From Nocardioides sp. Root1257 (GTDB taxonomy: Bacteria; Actinomycetota; Actinomycetes; Propionibacteriales; Nocardioidaceae), in NCBI RefSeq assembly GCF_001425175.1, contig NZ_LMDV01000001.1:1013454-1077453 (forward strand): a stretch of 64,000 nt of DNA, in the 5' to 3' direction. The position numbers were made by a program, and so were the translations under genes. Positions 1 to 7,975 of this stretch are shown in pieces. The number at the start of each line of letters is the position of its first letter. Position 1 is the first letter of the stretch. The notes under the pieces were generated by a model. It was not told the DNA's origin. It did no database searches and saw nothing but the letters and a program-made list of their open reading frames with translations.

Positions 1-683
1 GGATCTACGTGTTCGGCGTGCACGACCTGACCGGGTACGCCTGGTTCTCGCTCGCCGGCGCCGGGTTGGCGGCCGCCGCGGTCTTCGCGATCGGCTCGAC
101 CCGCGGTGGGCCCGACCCCGTCTCGTTGGTCCTCGCCGGCACGGCCGTCAGCGCGCTGCTCATCTCCCTCACCCAGGTGGTGGTCCTGCGCGACATCGAC
201 ACCCTGGACGCCTACCGGTTCTGGGCGGTCGGCTCGGTCTCCGGCCGCGGGATGGACGTCTTCTGGCAGGTGCTGCCCTTCATCGTCACCGGGCTGGTGC
301 TGGCCGCGATGAGCGGCTCCACCCTGAACCTGCTCCAGCTCGGCGACGACGTCGCCGCCTCGCTCGGGCTGCACCCGATGCGGCACAAGATCATCGGCGT
401 GCTCGGCGTGATGATGCTGACCGGAGCCGCGACCGCGGCGTGCGGCCCGGTCGGCTTCGTCGGCCTGGTGGTGCCCCACGTCGCCCGTCACTTCGGCGGC
501 GTCGACTACCGCTGGGTGATCCCCTACTCCGGCCTGATCGGCGGCCTGCTCGTCATCGTCGCCGACATCATCGGGCGGGTCGTGGTCCGGCCCGGCGAGC
601 TCCAGGTCGGCATCGTGATGGCCATGGTCGGCGGCCCGATCTTCATCTACCTCGTCCGCCGGACCCGGATGGTGCGGATATGA
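1..683 (+). CDS. FecCD-family siderophore ABC transporter permease (5' end cut by window)
   Basis: This is the C-terminal part of an iron-siderophore importer permease in the cytoplasmic membrane. The frame is open from base 3, so the true start lies left of the window; the GTG at position 9 is probably internal. About 226 residues are visible, with long hydrophobic segments and the family motif GPVGFVGLVVPHVAR near the C-terminus, which is characteristic of BtuC/FecCD permeases. Its stop codon overlaps the start of the next permease (ATGA at 680-683), so the two are translationally coupled and probably form a heterodimeric channel. The neighbouring ATPase and binding lipoprotein complete the importer. 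Family assignment is secure; the exact siderophore cannot be read from sequence. Confidence 0.93.
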   Translation, partial: IYVFGVHDLTGYAWFSLAGAGLAAAAVFAIGSTRGGPDPVSLVLAGTAVSALLISLTQVVVLRDIDTLDAYRFWAVGSVSGRGMDVFWQVLPFIVTGLVLAAMSGSTLNLLQLGDDVAASLGLHPMRHKIIGVLGVMMLTGAATAACGPVGFVGLVVPHVARHFGGVDYRWVIPYSGLIGGLLVIVADIIGRVVVRPGELQVGIVMAMVGGPIFIYLVRRTRMVRI

Positions 684-1795
684 GCGTCCTGCGAGCGACC
701 GACGAGGCGCGTCCACGCCGCTTCTCCCCCACCCTGAGCACCCCGCTGCGGGTCGGGCCGGCGTCCTGGCTGGTGCCGGTGCGCGCCGGCCTGGTCGTGG
801 TCGGCGCCCTCGTGGTGCTCGCCGGCCTCGTCGCCCTCGACCTCTCGATGGGCGACTTCGAGATCCCGGTGACCGACGTCGTACGCACGCTGCTCGGCGG
901 CGGTGACGCGAGCCAGCAGTTCATCGTCCGGGAGCTGCGACTCCCGCAGACGCTGGTGGCGATCCTGGTGGGCGCCGCCCTCGGCCTCGCCGGGGCCCTC
1001 ACGCAGACCTTCGCGCGCAACCCGCTCGCCAGCCCCGACATCCTCGGCGTCACCGAGGGTGCCGCCCTCGGCGCAGTCGGCGTCATCGTGCTCTCCGGCG
1101 CCTCGGGCTACGGCGGCGGCCTGGTCGCCGGCACCCTGCAGACGGTCGGACTGCCGGTCGCCGCCTTCGCCGGCGCGCTCCTCACCGCGGCGCTCCTCTA
1201 CGCCCTGTCGTGGCGGCGCGGGATCGACGGCCAGCGGCTGGTCCTGATCGGCATCGGCCTGAGCTTCGCGCTCTCGGCGGGTACGTCGTGGCTGCTGGTC
1301 AAGGCGCGGATCGAGGACGCCGCGAGCGCCCAGGTCTGGCTCAACGGCTCCCTCAACGGGCGCGGCTGGGAGCAGGCGACGCCGCTGCTGTGGACCCTCG
1401 CGGTCCTGGTGCCGGTCGCGATCCTGCTGGCCCGCTCGCTCAACGCGCTCCAGCTCGGCGACGACTCAGCCCGCGGCCTCGGCGTACGCCTCCAGCTGAC
1501 CCAGCTGATGACGCTGGTCGCGGCCGTCGGCCTGGTCGCGGTCTCGGTGTCGGCGGTCGGGCCGCTCGAGTTCGTCGCCTTCGTCGTCCCGCAGATCGCG
1601 CTGCGGCTGACCGCGGGCTCCCGCCCGCCGATGCTCGCCTCGATGGTGCTCGGCGCCTGCCTGGTCGTCGGCGCCGACTTCGTGACCCGCGTGGTCATCC
1701 CCTTCCCTCTCCCGGCCGGCCTGGTCACGGCCGCCATCGGCGCGCCGTACCTGATCTGGCTGCTGCTCCGAAACAACCGAAAGGTCTCCGCATGA
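680..1795 (+). CDS. FecCD-family siderophore ABC transporter permease, second subunit
   Basis: A 371-residue polytopic membrane protein, the second permease of the siderophore importer. I take the ATG at 680, which overlaps the previous stop as ATGA; the same frame is open further upstream, but that stretch encodes arginine-rich nonsense antisense to real sense. After a basic, Pro/Arg-rich N-terminus of about 40 residues come many hydrophobic helices. The FecCD signature near the C-terminus is present in variant form (GPLEFVAFVVPQIALRLT), with Gln where His is usual. It ends in another ATGA overlap with the ATPase gene. FecCD permeases are usually about 330-350 residues, so the length fits with a slightly long N-terminus. 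Confidence 0.93.
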   Translation: MSVLRATDEARPRRFSPTLSTPLRVGPASWLVPVRAGLVVVGALVVLAGLVALDLSMGDFEIPVTDVVRTLLGGGDASQQFIVRELRLPQTLVAILVGAALGLAGALTQTFARNPLASPDILGVTEGAALGAVGVIVLSGASGYGGGLVAGTLQTVGLPVAAFAGALLTAALLYALSWRRGIDGQRLVLIGIGLSFALSAGTSWLLVKARIEDAASAQVWLNGSLNGRGWEQATPLLWTLAVLVPVAILLARSLNALQLGDDSARGLGVRLQLTQLMTLVAAVGLVAVSVSAVGPLEFVAFVVPQIALRLTAGSRPPMLASMVLGACLVVGADFVTRVVIPFPLPAGLVTAAIGAPYLIWLLLRNNRKVSA

Positions 1796-2649
1796 GCACC
1801 TCAGCAGGGTCCCGGCTGCGCACCGAGGCCGTCACGGTCGGGTACGGCGCCGAGCCGGTCGTCCGCGACCTCTCGATCTCCCTCGCCGACGGCAAGGTCA
1901 CGACGATCGTCGGCCCCAACGGGTGCGGCAAGTCGACCCTGCTGCGCACGATGGCGCGGCTGCTGAAGCCGACGAGCGGCACGGTCCACCTCGACGGCAC
2001 TCCCCTGCACGAGCTGCACACGCGCGACGTCGCCAAGACGATGGCACTGCTGCCGCAGAGCCCGATCGCCCCCGACGGCCTGCTGGTGCGCGACCTGGTC
2101 GGTCGCGGCCGGCACCCGCACCAGCGCTGGTTCAGCCAGTGGTCGCCCGAGGACGAGCGGATCGTCGACGCGGCACTGGCGATGACCGACACCGCGGAGC
2201 TGCGGGACCGACCGCTCGACCAGCTCTCGGGCGGCCAGCGCCAGCGCGCCTGGATCGCGATGACCCTGGCGCAGGACACCGACCTGCTCCTGCTCGACGA
2301 GCCCACGACGTACCTCGACCTGGCCCACCAGGTGGAGGTCCTCGACCTGGTCACCCGCCTCAACCGCGAGCGGAGCCGGACGGTGGTGATGGTGCTCCAC
2401 GACCTCAACCTCGCCGCGCGCTACAGCGACGTGATCGTCGTGATGAAGGACGGCGTGATCGTCACGGAGGGCACGCCGCACGAGGTGTTCACCCCCGCCC
2501 TGCTGCTCGAGACCTTCGGGCTCGACGCCGACGTGCTGCCCGACCCGCGCACCGGCCTCCCGATCGTCGTCCCCACCTCCTCGGCCGCCACGGTCGAGGC
2601 GTTCCCCACCACCGACCAGAAAGAGCTCGCCGATGCGCCGAACTCCTGA
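1792..2649 (+). CDS. Siderophore ABC transporter ATP-binding protein (FecE/FepC type)
   Basis: A 285-residue cytoplasmic ATPase that powers the importer made by the two upstream permeases. Walker A is GPNGCGKST at about residues 41-49, the ABC signature LSGGQRQR is near residue 145, and Walker B LLLLDEPT is near residue 166. It is followed by a D-loop (TTYLDLAHQ) and an H-loop histidine (VLHDLNLAAR). This set of motifs is typical of FepC/FecE/FhuC ATPases. It starts at the ATG in the ATGA overlap with the upstream gene and overlaps the downstream lipoprotein gene by 17 bp, so all four genes are likely one transcript. The C-terminal tail is rich in Ala, Thr and Pro. Confidence 0.95.
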   Translation: MSTSAGSRLRTEAVTVGYGAEPVVRDLSISLADGKVTTIVGPNGCGKSTLLRTMARLLKPTSGTVHLDGTPLHELHTRDVAKTMALLPQSPIAPDGLLVRDLVGRGRHPHQRWFSQWSPEDERIVDAALAMTDTAELRDRPLDQLSGGQRQRAWIAMTLAQDTDLLLLDEPTTYLDLAHQVEVLDLVTRLNRERSRTVVMVLHDLNLAARYSDVIVVMKDGVIVTEGTPHEVFTPALLLETFGLDADVLPDPRTGLPIVVPTSSAATVEAFPTTDQKELADAPNS

Positions 2650-3658
2650 CCCCCGCCGCCACACCGGCCGCCGCCTCCTGGCCGGCGGCATCGCCTTGGG
2701 CGCCGCCCTCGTGCTCGCCGCGTGCGGCAGCGACGGGAGCGACGCTCCCGCCGCCGGCAGCAGCGCCACCCCGAGCTCGGGCCCGTGGTCCTACACCGAC
2801 GACCTCGACCAGACCGTCGAGCTGGACCGGACGCCGGTGCGGATCGCGGCGTACGGCGACGCGGCGGCGGCGCTGTGGCACTTCGGGATCACCCCGGTGG
2901 CGATCTTCACCTGGATGGACCCGGCGAAGGACTCCATGTTCGACGACCTCGACCTGTCCGAGACCGAGGTCGTCGGTGAGACGTACGGCGAGATCAGCCT
3001 CGAGAAGCTGGCCGCCGCGAAGCCCGACATCATCGTCGCGACGTCGTACACCGGCGACACCGCCGACGAGATGTACGGCTTCAAGGACAAGACCCAGCTG
3101 GCGAAGATCAAGGAGATCGCGCCGGTCGTCGCCGTGGCGCAGGTCGGCTCGATGAAGGACGTCATCGAGACCAACGAGGAGCTCGTCGCCTCGCTCGGCG
3201 TCGACACCGGCGAGGGCAGCCGGGTGGCCGAGGACAAGGCTGCGTTCGAGGAGGCCTCCGACGAGCTGACCGAGGCCGCCAAGAGCGGCCTCACGGTCGA
3301 GCCGATCTACGCGGACGGCGACGGTCTGTACGTGGCGAAGGCGCCCGACGACCCAGCGCTGAAGTACTACCAGGACATCGGCGTGAACTTCACGGAGATC
3401 GGCGGCAAGGACTACTACTGGGAGATCCTCAGCTGGGAGAACGCCGACCGCTACGAGCCGGACATCTTCCTCAACGCGACCCGCAACTCCTACTCGATGG
3501 AGCAGCTCGGCGAGCAGCCGACGTTCGCGCGGCTGAAGGCCTACCAGGCCGGCCAGGTCCACCCCTGGGACACGTCCTCGATGGACTACCCGTCGCAGAC
3601 GGCGTACATGAAGGAGCTCGCGGGCTGGCTGGGCTCCGACCAGGACGTCGCGTCCTAG
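2633..3658 (+). CDS. Iron-siderophore-binding lipoprotein (FepB/FecB-like)
   Basis: A 341-residue substrate-binding protein of the adjacent importer. The N-terminus has paired arginines (TGRRLLAGG), a hydrophobic stretch and a lipobox LAAC with the lipidated Cys at about residue 31, so it should be anchored outside the cytoplasmic membrane, possibly after Tat export. The rest fits a TroA-like periplasmic-binding fold, with conserved stretches such as EKLAAAKPDIIVATS. The gene overlaps the ATPase gene by 17 bp. Its stop codon TAG overlaps the TAG of the convergent gene (CTAG at 3655-3658), so there is no room for a conventional terminator. It is only distantly similar to the two - strand binding proteins at 5140-7262. 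Confidence 0.92.
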   Translation: MRRTPDPRRHTGRRLLAGGIALGAALVLAACGSDGSDAPAAGSSATPSSGPWSYTDDLDQTVELDRTPVRIAAYGDAAAALWHFGITPVAIFTWMDPAKDSMFDDLDLSETEVVGETYGEISLEKLAAAKPDIIVATSYTGDTADEMYGFKDKTQLAKIKEIAPVVAVAQVGSMKDVIETNEELVASLGVDTGEGSRVAEDKAAFEEASDELTEAAKSGLTVEPIYADGDGLYVAKAPDDPALKYYQDIGVNFTEIGGKDYYWEILSWENADRYEPDIFLNATRNSYSMEQLGEQPTFARLKAYQAGQVHPWDTSSMDYPSQTAYMKELAGWLGSDQDVAS

Positions 3659-4092
3659 CCTGCGGTCCAGACCCGCTGTGTCCCGGGCGCGACGCTCATC
3701 TCCCGGAAGGCGGGGACCCGCTTGAACGTGGCGGGCTGGTAGGGCACCAGCACGACCAGCGCGATGCCGTCCCGGTGCTCGAGCTCCACCTGGACGGCGT
3801 CGGAGCCCCCGACCAGGACGTCGGAGACGAACGCCGCCGCCCGGGTCTCGGCCGCGGCGGCACGGGCTCCGTCGTACACGCCGGCCAGGACCCGGTCCGG
3901 CTGCGGGTGATCTCCCAGCCCCGCGTCGGCCGCGGTGAGCGATGCCTCCCCGCCGGTCGAGACCGAGGCGCCGAAGGGGTAGAACCGCCCGTTCTTGCCG
4001 AGCAGCTCCTGGGCCAGCGGCAGCACCAGGTTGAGGAGCCCGTCCAGGTCCTCCTGCGCGGAAGCCGATGCGGTGTCACGCCAGGAGTTCAT
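3655..4092 (-). CDS. Hypothetical protein of about 145 residues
   Basis: I do not recognise this family. From the ATG at 4092 it encodes a compact soluble protein of about 145 residues with no signal peptide or membrane segment. The middle has a Gly/Ser-rich stretch (YPFGASVSTGGEASLT) and the C-terminal half alternates hydrophobic beta-like strands (IALVVLVPYQPATF). An in-frame start six codons earlier, at 4110, is possible. It is convergent with, and shares its stop region with, the siderophore-binding lipoprotein, and it lies in front of the metallo-beta-lactamase-fold gene on the same strand. Coding use is like its neighbours, so I regard it as real. Confidence 0.7.
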   Translation of the reverse strand: MNSWRDTASASAQEDLDGLLNLVLPLAQELLGKNGRFYPFGASVSTGGEASLTAADAGLGDHPQPDRVLAGVYDGARAAAAETRAAAFVSDVLVGGSDAVQVELEHRDGIALVVLVPYQPATFKRVPAFREMSVAPGTQRVWTAG

Positions 4093-4126
4093 GGTCCGGG
4101 ATCCTGGCACACCGCCCTCCGGCCGA

Positions 4127-5050
4127 TCAGGCCCAGGGGTCCTCGCGCCGCCACACGGTCGGGAAGTGGACGGTGACGCCCGACCCGGCCGCGAGCTCGT
4201 CGAGCACCCGCATGGTGTGGTCGAGGTCGTCGCCGAGGTAGGGCAGCGCGCGTAGGTCGCGATCGAGGGGCCGGAAGAAGTCGTCCCAGTGCGTCAGCAC
4301 GACCCGGCGCGCGCCGACGGTCTGGACGGTCTCGGCCCAGTGGGTGCGGATGTAGTGCTCGCTCTGCACGCCGAGCTGGCCGATGCCGAGGTAGGCGACG
4401 TCGGCACGCCGACCGGCCAGCGCGCCCTCGACGTACCCCGCGCTCCCCTGGAGCAGCGCGGTCGCGCCGCTCGCGTGATCGACCAGGATCGACCACGCCT
4501 CGCCGCACTTGTAGGCGCCGGCCCTCACCGGCGGTACGACGGGCTCGGTGATCTCGCCCGGGAAGCGGTCCGGCGGGCAGTGGTGCGACTCGACGAGCGT
4601 CAGCGTGAACGCGCCGTACGACATCGGCTGGCCGGGCGTCGCCACCCGGATCCGGTCCTCGGGCAGGCCGTGGCCGCGCCCGACGTACGCCGTGGACTCG
4701 CCGCCGACGAGGTCGGCGCCGGTGCGGTCGGCCACCACCGCGGAGTCCATCGCGTGGTCGAAGTGCGAGTGCACCGGGACGACGGCCGCCAGCCGGTCGA
4801 CGCCGACCCGCGCCAGGACGGCGTCGATGCGGTCGACGTCGGGCGCCACCGTGCCGAGCGCGACCTTCGCCAACCCGGGCCGTGAGAAGAAGCCGTCCGT
4901 CATCAGCCGGGTCTCGCCGTCGTCGAGCAGGAGGCTCGCGACGCCCAGGAACGTCACGCCCAGGGGCCCACCTGCTGCCGGGACGTCGAAGCGGCCGGCG
5001 TACCTGCCGATGTCGGGGCGACCGAGCCTGAGGCGCATGGGGGTGAGCAT
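4127..5050 (-). CDS. UlaG-type metallo-beta-lactamase-fold hydrolase
   Basis: A soluble MBL-fold hydrolase of 307 residues from the ATG at 5050, or 303 from the ATG at 5038. The metal-binding motif HSHFDH (HxHxDH) is present, followed by further likely ligands in LVESHHC and VLTHWDD. The overall pattern is that of the UlaG / NAPE-PLD-like branch, whose members act as lactonases or phosphodiesterases; the substrate here cannot be inferred. Neither candidate start has a clear Shine-Dalgarno sequence. The frame is open well upstream, but that part lies antisense-frame across the siderophore-binding gene and past a perfect terminator hairpin (5053-5090), so I reject the longer version. Confidence 0.85.
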   Translation of the reverse strand: MLTPMRLRLGRPDIGRYAGRFDVPAAGGPLGVTFLGVASLLLDDGETRLMTDGFFSRPGLAKVALGTVAPDVDRIDAVLARVGVDRLAAVVPVHSHFDHAMDSAVVADRTGADLVGGESTAYVGRGHGLPEDRIRVATPGQPMSYGAFTLTLVESHHCPPDRFPGEITEPVVPPVRAGAYKCGEAWSILVDHASGATALLQGSAGYVEGALAGRRADVAYLGIGQLGVQSEHYIRTHWAETVQTVGARRVVLTHWDDFFRPLDRDLRALPYLGDDLDHTMRVLDELAAGSGVTVHFPTVWRREDPWA

Positions 5051-5052
5051 GA

Positions 5053-5090
5053 CAGGAGCCCGGCTCCCCGTGACGAGTGCCGGGCTCCTG
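5053..5090 (-). terminator. Perfect 12-bp hairpin, probable terminator of the tandem binding-protein operon
   Basis: CAGGAGCCCGGC (5053-5064) and GCCGGGCTCCTG (5079-5090) are exact inverted repeats with a 14-nt loop. The hairpin lies just after the - strand siderophore-binding gene that ends at 5140 and just before the MBL-fold gene. There is no clear T-run, which is usual in high-GC actinobacteria. Confidence 0.75.
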
Positions 5091-5139
5091 CGTGTTGTCC
5101 GCTGAGGTTGTGGCGACGACGGCGGACAAGCCTGGGTGA

Positions 5140-6204
5140 CTAGGCGGCCGGGCTGGGCACCTCGGTCTTCGGGTCCCCGTCGGCCGCGGCCGCGAGCATC
5201 GGGAGGTACCGCTCGAGGGTGTAGGGGATGCTCAGCGGGGTCACGAAGCTGTGGGCGACGTAGAAGGAGCCGTCGGCCTCCGAGATGTCCATCCAGCGCC
5301 CCTCCTTGCCCGCCGTGGTGGCCTGGAAGAGGGAGTCGACCTGCTTCAAGGAGGCGAGGTCGAACCAGACCGCGACGCCGACGTCGCCGAGGTCGGAGGT
5401 CCGCTCGGCGCTCACCGAGACGCCGAACTCGCTGTCGTCGGCGTCCGTGATCAGCGAGTGCAGGTCGAAGCCGAGGTCGGTGAGCAGCCGCGAGCGCGGG
5501 TCCTCGGGACCGTAGAGGAAGAGCCCCTCGTACGGCGTCGCGACGGCGGCGGTCTGCCCCTTGAACTCCGGGTGCGCGGCGGCCCCGTCGGCGATCTGCT
5601 TCTTCGCGCCGTCGATGAGCGCCTGGGCGGCCTTCGGCTGGCCGATGGCGGTGCCGAGCATCAGCGCGGCCTCGTCCCACGGCGTGCCGTAGTCGGCGTA
5701 GTCGCCGTTCTGCGCGACGACCGGGACGCCCAGCCCCTGCAGCTTCTTGAAGTCCTGCTCGGTCAGCCCGGAGTAGGCGCCGACGATCAGGTCGGGCGCC
5801 AGCGAGGCGACCTTCTCGAGCTCGACGCCGTTGGTGTCCTTGAGCACGGTCGGCAGCTCGGCGTCGCCGAGGTGGTCCTGGGCCCAGGGGTAGACGCCCT
5901 GGAGCTTCTCGTCGCCGAACCAGTACGTGATCCCGACCGGCACGACGCCCAGGGCCATCAGGGTGTCCTGGTCGGTGAGGCCGAGGCACACGACCCGCTC
6001 GGGAGCCTTCTCGATCGTGGTCTCGCCGTACTTGTGCTTGATCGTGACCGGGAAGGCGCCCTCCTCCGGGCCGCCGGAGGCGGACGGGCTCGAGCTGCCG
6101 GCGCCGGCGGTGCCGCCCTCGCTGTCGCTGCCGCACGCCGCGAGGACGGGCGCGACGGCCAGGACGGAGAGGCCGGCGAGGAAACGGCGGCGGGTGGGGT
6201 TCAT
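5140..6204 (-). CDS. Iron-siderophore-binding lipoprotein, tandem copy 2
   Basis: A 354-residue substrate-binding lipoprotein of the iron-siderophore class. It begins with a Tat-like RRRFLAG motif, a hydrophobic core and lipobox LAAC (Cys at about residue 24), then a low-complexity Gly/Ser/Pro linker. The mature part shares a long series of motifs with the next upstream gene (FPVTIKHKYGET, the LGVVPVGIT block, LAPDLIVGAYSGLT), so the two are paralogues from a tandem duplication. The ATG at 6204 has a good AGGAG ribosome-binding site, and 32 bp separate it from the upstream paralogue. It probably shares that gene's iron-regulated promoter. The two may bind different ferric chelates for the same permease. 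Confidence 0.92.
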   Translation of the reverse strand: MNPTRRRFLAGLSVLAVAPVLAACGSDSEGGTAGAGSSSPSASGGPEEGAFPVTIKHKYGETTIEKAPERVVCLGLTDQDTLMALGVVPVGITYWFGDEKLQGVYPWAQDHLGDAELPTVLKDTNGVELEKVASLAPDLIVGAYSGLTEQDFKKLQGLGVPVVAQNGDYADYGTPWDEAALMLGTAIGQPKAAQALIDGAKKQIADGAAAHPEFKGQTAAVATPYEGLFLYGPEDPRSRLLTDLGFDLHSLITDADDSEFGVSVSAERTSDLGDVGVAVWFDLASLKQVDSLFQATTAGKEGRWMDISEADGSFYVAHSFVTPLSIPYTLERYLPMLAAAADGDPKTEVPSPAA

Positions 6205-6236
6205 CGTGCTCCTAGGTGGGGGGTGGTCCGAGATGG

Positions 6237-7262
6237 TCAGGACGGGAAGGAACGGGGTGCCTTGCCGTCGGCGGCCTGCTCGAGCAGCGGCGTGAGGTGC
6301 TCGAGGACGTAGGCCCGGCTCAGCGGGGTGTCGAAGTAGAGGGCGCCGGCGAGGGTGCCGTCGGTGTAGGCGGCGCGGTTCTCCGCCACCGCCGGCAGGG
6401 ACGAGACGGTGCCGAAGTCCTGGAGGGCGTCGAAGCCTTCTGCGTCCTCGGTCGCGAAGACGATCACGTCAGCATCGATCAGGCCGACGTTCTCGGCCGA
6501 GATCTCGGCCTGCGAGCCCTTCGGCGCGTAGTCCTCGAAGCCGGTCGTCATCGTGAAGCCCAGCTGGGTCAGGAAGTCGGTGCTCAGCCCCGGCGGGTAG
6601 ACGTAGAGGATGCCGTCGTACGGCGCGCCCTGGGAGAACGTCGCCGTCAGGTCAGACCACTCCGGGTGCTCGTCGGCGACCGCGGCGTAGTCGGCCTCGA
6701 GGTCGTCGACGATCTGCTGGCCGTCGGCCTCGCGGCCCAGCCCGCGCGCGATCTGCAGGACCTGGTCCTGCCACGGCGAGAAGTAGTCGGTGGCGCCCTC
6801 GTCGGTGATGGTCGGCGCGATCGCCGACAGCAGCTGGTAGTCCTTCTTCGTCAGGCCCGCGTTGGTGCCGACGATCAGGTCCGGGTCGAGGGCCGCGATC
6901 TTCTCGAACTCGAGGCCGTTGTCGGTGTGCAGCACCTCCGGGTGCGCACCGTCGAGCAGGTCGTGGGCCCAGGGCCAGGTGGCGTCCGGCTGCTCGCCGT
7001 ACCACTCGGTGACGCCGACCGGGACGACCCCGAGCTGGAGCAGCACGTCCTGCTCGGTGACCCCCACACTGACGACCCGCTTCGGCTCCGCAGGCACGAC
7101 CGTCTCGCCGTACTTGTGCTCGACGGTGACCGGGAAGACACCGGTGGCGGCTCCGGACGACGCGGCAGGGCTCGGCGTCGACGTCGGGTCGTCGGATCCA
7201 CACGCCGTCAGCAGCAACGGCAACGCCACGGCGGCGGTGACGACGAAGGCACGCAGACGCAT
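6237..7262 (-). CDS. Iron-siderophore-binding lipoprotein, tandem copy 1
   Basis: A 341-residue substrate-binding lipoprotein with signal peptide and lipobox LTAC (Cys at about residue 21), then a Ser/Pro/Ala linker. The mature region parallels the downstream gene (FPVTVEHKYGET, LGVVPVGVTEWYG, LDPDLIVGTNAGLT), showing tandem duplication. The ATG at 7262 is preceded by a GGAG ribosome-binding site and, 16 bp upstream, by a DtxR/IdeR-like box, so expression should rise when iron is scarce. No permease or ATPase lies in this - strand unit; it presumably delivers substrate to the FecCD/FecE transporter at 1-2649 or to one outside the window. Confidence 0.93.
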   Translation of the reverse strand: MRLRAFVVTAAVALPLLLTACGSDDPTSTPSPAASSGAATGVFPVTVEHKYGETVVPAEPKRVVSVGVTEQDVLLQLGVVPVGVTEWYGEQPDATWPWAHDLLDGAHPEVLHTDNGLEFEKIAALDPDLIVGTNAGLTKKDYQLLSAIAPTITDEGATDYFSPWQDQVLQIARGLGREADGQQIVDDLEADYAAVADEHPEWSDLTATFSQGAPYDGILYVYPPGLSTDFLTQLGFTMTTGFEDYAPKGSQAEISAENVGLIDADVIVFATEDAEGFDALQDFGTVSSLPAVAENRAAYTDGTLAGALYFDTPLSRAYVLEHLTPLLEQAADGKAPRSFPS

Positions 7263-7277
7263 CGAAGGCTCTCCTTG

Positions 7278-7296
7278 TTAGGTGAGCCTTACCTTA
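7278..7296 (-). promoter_or_regulatory. DtxR/IdeR iron box
   Basis: TTAGGTGAGCCTTACCTTA is a close match to the 19-bp DtxR/IdeR consensus (TTAGGTTAGGCTAACCTAA). It sits 16 bp upstream of the siderophore-binding lipoprotein gene starting at 7262, where a bound iron-loaded repressor would block transcription. Confidence 0.85.
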
Positions 7297-7363
7297 GGGG
7301 ATGCGCGTTCGGGCAGAGAAGTGGGGTGTCCGCTGGTCGAGCAGCGAGCGTGGGCGACCCCCC

Positions 7364-7419
7364 GGTGGTCGAGCAGCGAGCGCCAGCGAGCGTCGTCGAG
7401 ACCCCCGCACCCAACCGCC
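7364..7419. repeat. REP-like repeat, type A copy 1
   Basis: A 56-bp unit starting GGTGGTCGAGCAGCGAGCG and running through GTCGTCGAGACCCCCGCACC. It recurs at 7824-7879 with a single base difference, and a fragment lies at 7334-7350. The ends GGTGGTCGAG and CTCGAGACC-like sequences make it partly self-complementary. Confidence 0.8.
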
Positions 7420-7485
7420 AACGTCGCTTGTCCACAGCCCGCGAAGCGTCAGGTTCCGCTACGGCTCACCCGGGCATCGACGGTG

Positions 7486-7788
7486 ATGCCATGGACCTAC
7501 ATGCTGGAGTGCGCCGACGGGAGCCTGTACGTCGGCAGCACCTTCGACCTGGACCGCAGGGTCTGGGAGCACGACAACGGACTCGGCTCGATCTACACCC
7601 GGATCTCTCGACGTCGGCCCGTTCGACTGGTGTGGGCAGCACCGTTCGACCGCATCGACGAGGCGTTCGCCTTCGAGAAGCAGATCCAGGGCTGGGGTCG
7701 GGCGAAGCGACTCGCCCTCATCGAGGGCCGTCTCGACGACCTGCCCGCGCTCGCGCGAGGCCGGGACCGACCTGCCGCCGACGACTGA
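7486..7788 (+). CDS. GIY-YIG domain protein (YhbQ/UPF0213 type)
   Basis: A 100-residue single-domain GIY-YIG protein. The N-terminus has the two halves of the signature in the form TYML and YVG, followed by an arginine (LDRRVWEHDNG) and a later glutamate region (FEKQIQGWGRAKR) typical of small stand-alone UPF0213/YhbQ proteins. Members are predicted nucleases of uncertain physiological role. I chose the ATG at 7486 because upstream sequence in this frame crosses repeat elements and lacks family similarity. The gene is bounded on both sides by REP-like repeats (7334-7419 and 7801-7966), an arrangement suggesting that repeats have accumulated around it. No transposase or intron is visible. Confidence 0.88.
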   Translation: MPWTYMLECADGSLYVGSTFDLDRRVWEHDNGLGSIYTRISRRRPVRLVWAAPFDRIDEAFAFEKQIQGWGRAKRLALIEGRLDDLPALARGRDRPAADD

Positions 7789-7823
7789 AGGCCCTGCCTG
7801 CGCTGCGGGGGTCTCGACCCAAC

Positions 7824-7879
7824 GGTGGTCGAGCAGCGAGCGCCAGCGAGCGTCGTCGAGACCCCCGCACCCGACCGCC
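7824..7879. repeat. REP-like repeat, type A copy 2
   Basis: A second copy of the 56-bp type A unit, identical to 7364-7419 except for one base near the right end. It lies in the convergent gap between the GIY-YIG gene and ilvE. Confidence 0.8.
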
Positions 7880-7885
7880 TGCCCA

Positions 7886-7966
7886 CGCTGCGGGGGTCTC
7901 GACAAGCTCGACCACCGGACGCCCTGCCTTCGCTGCGGGGGTCTCGACAAGCTCGACCACCGGACG
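7886..7966. repeat. Two tandem copies of REP-like unit B
   Basis: The 36-bp unit CGCTGCGGGGGTCTCGACAA...CTCGACCACCGGACG occurs at 7886-7921 and again at 7931-7966. A truncated copy lies at 7801-7818. The core GTCTCGACAAGCTCGACCACC is the opposite-strand version of the type A ends, so A and B belong to one palindromic family. The pair sits immediately downstream of the ilvE stop and may serve as a transcription stop. Confidence 0.8.
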
Positions 7967-7975
7967 CGTGTGCGC

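Noticed and set aside
440-679. N-terminal extension of the second FecCD permease frame upstream of 680
   Set aside because: The extension overlaps the first permease out of frame, is Arg/Pro-rich and lacks membrane character; the ATGA overlap gives a better start.
5051-6136. Very long - strand frame joining the MBL-fold gene to upstream sequence
   Set aside because: It runs across the siderophore-binding gene in another frame and through a perfect terminator hairpin; composition is Arg-rich and not protein-like.
7300-7970. CRISPR array
   Set aside because: Repeats are few, irregularly spaced and inverted, and no cas genes are present; they are REP-like elements.
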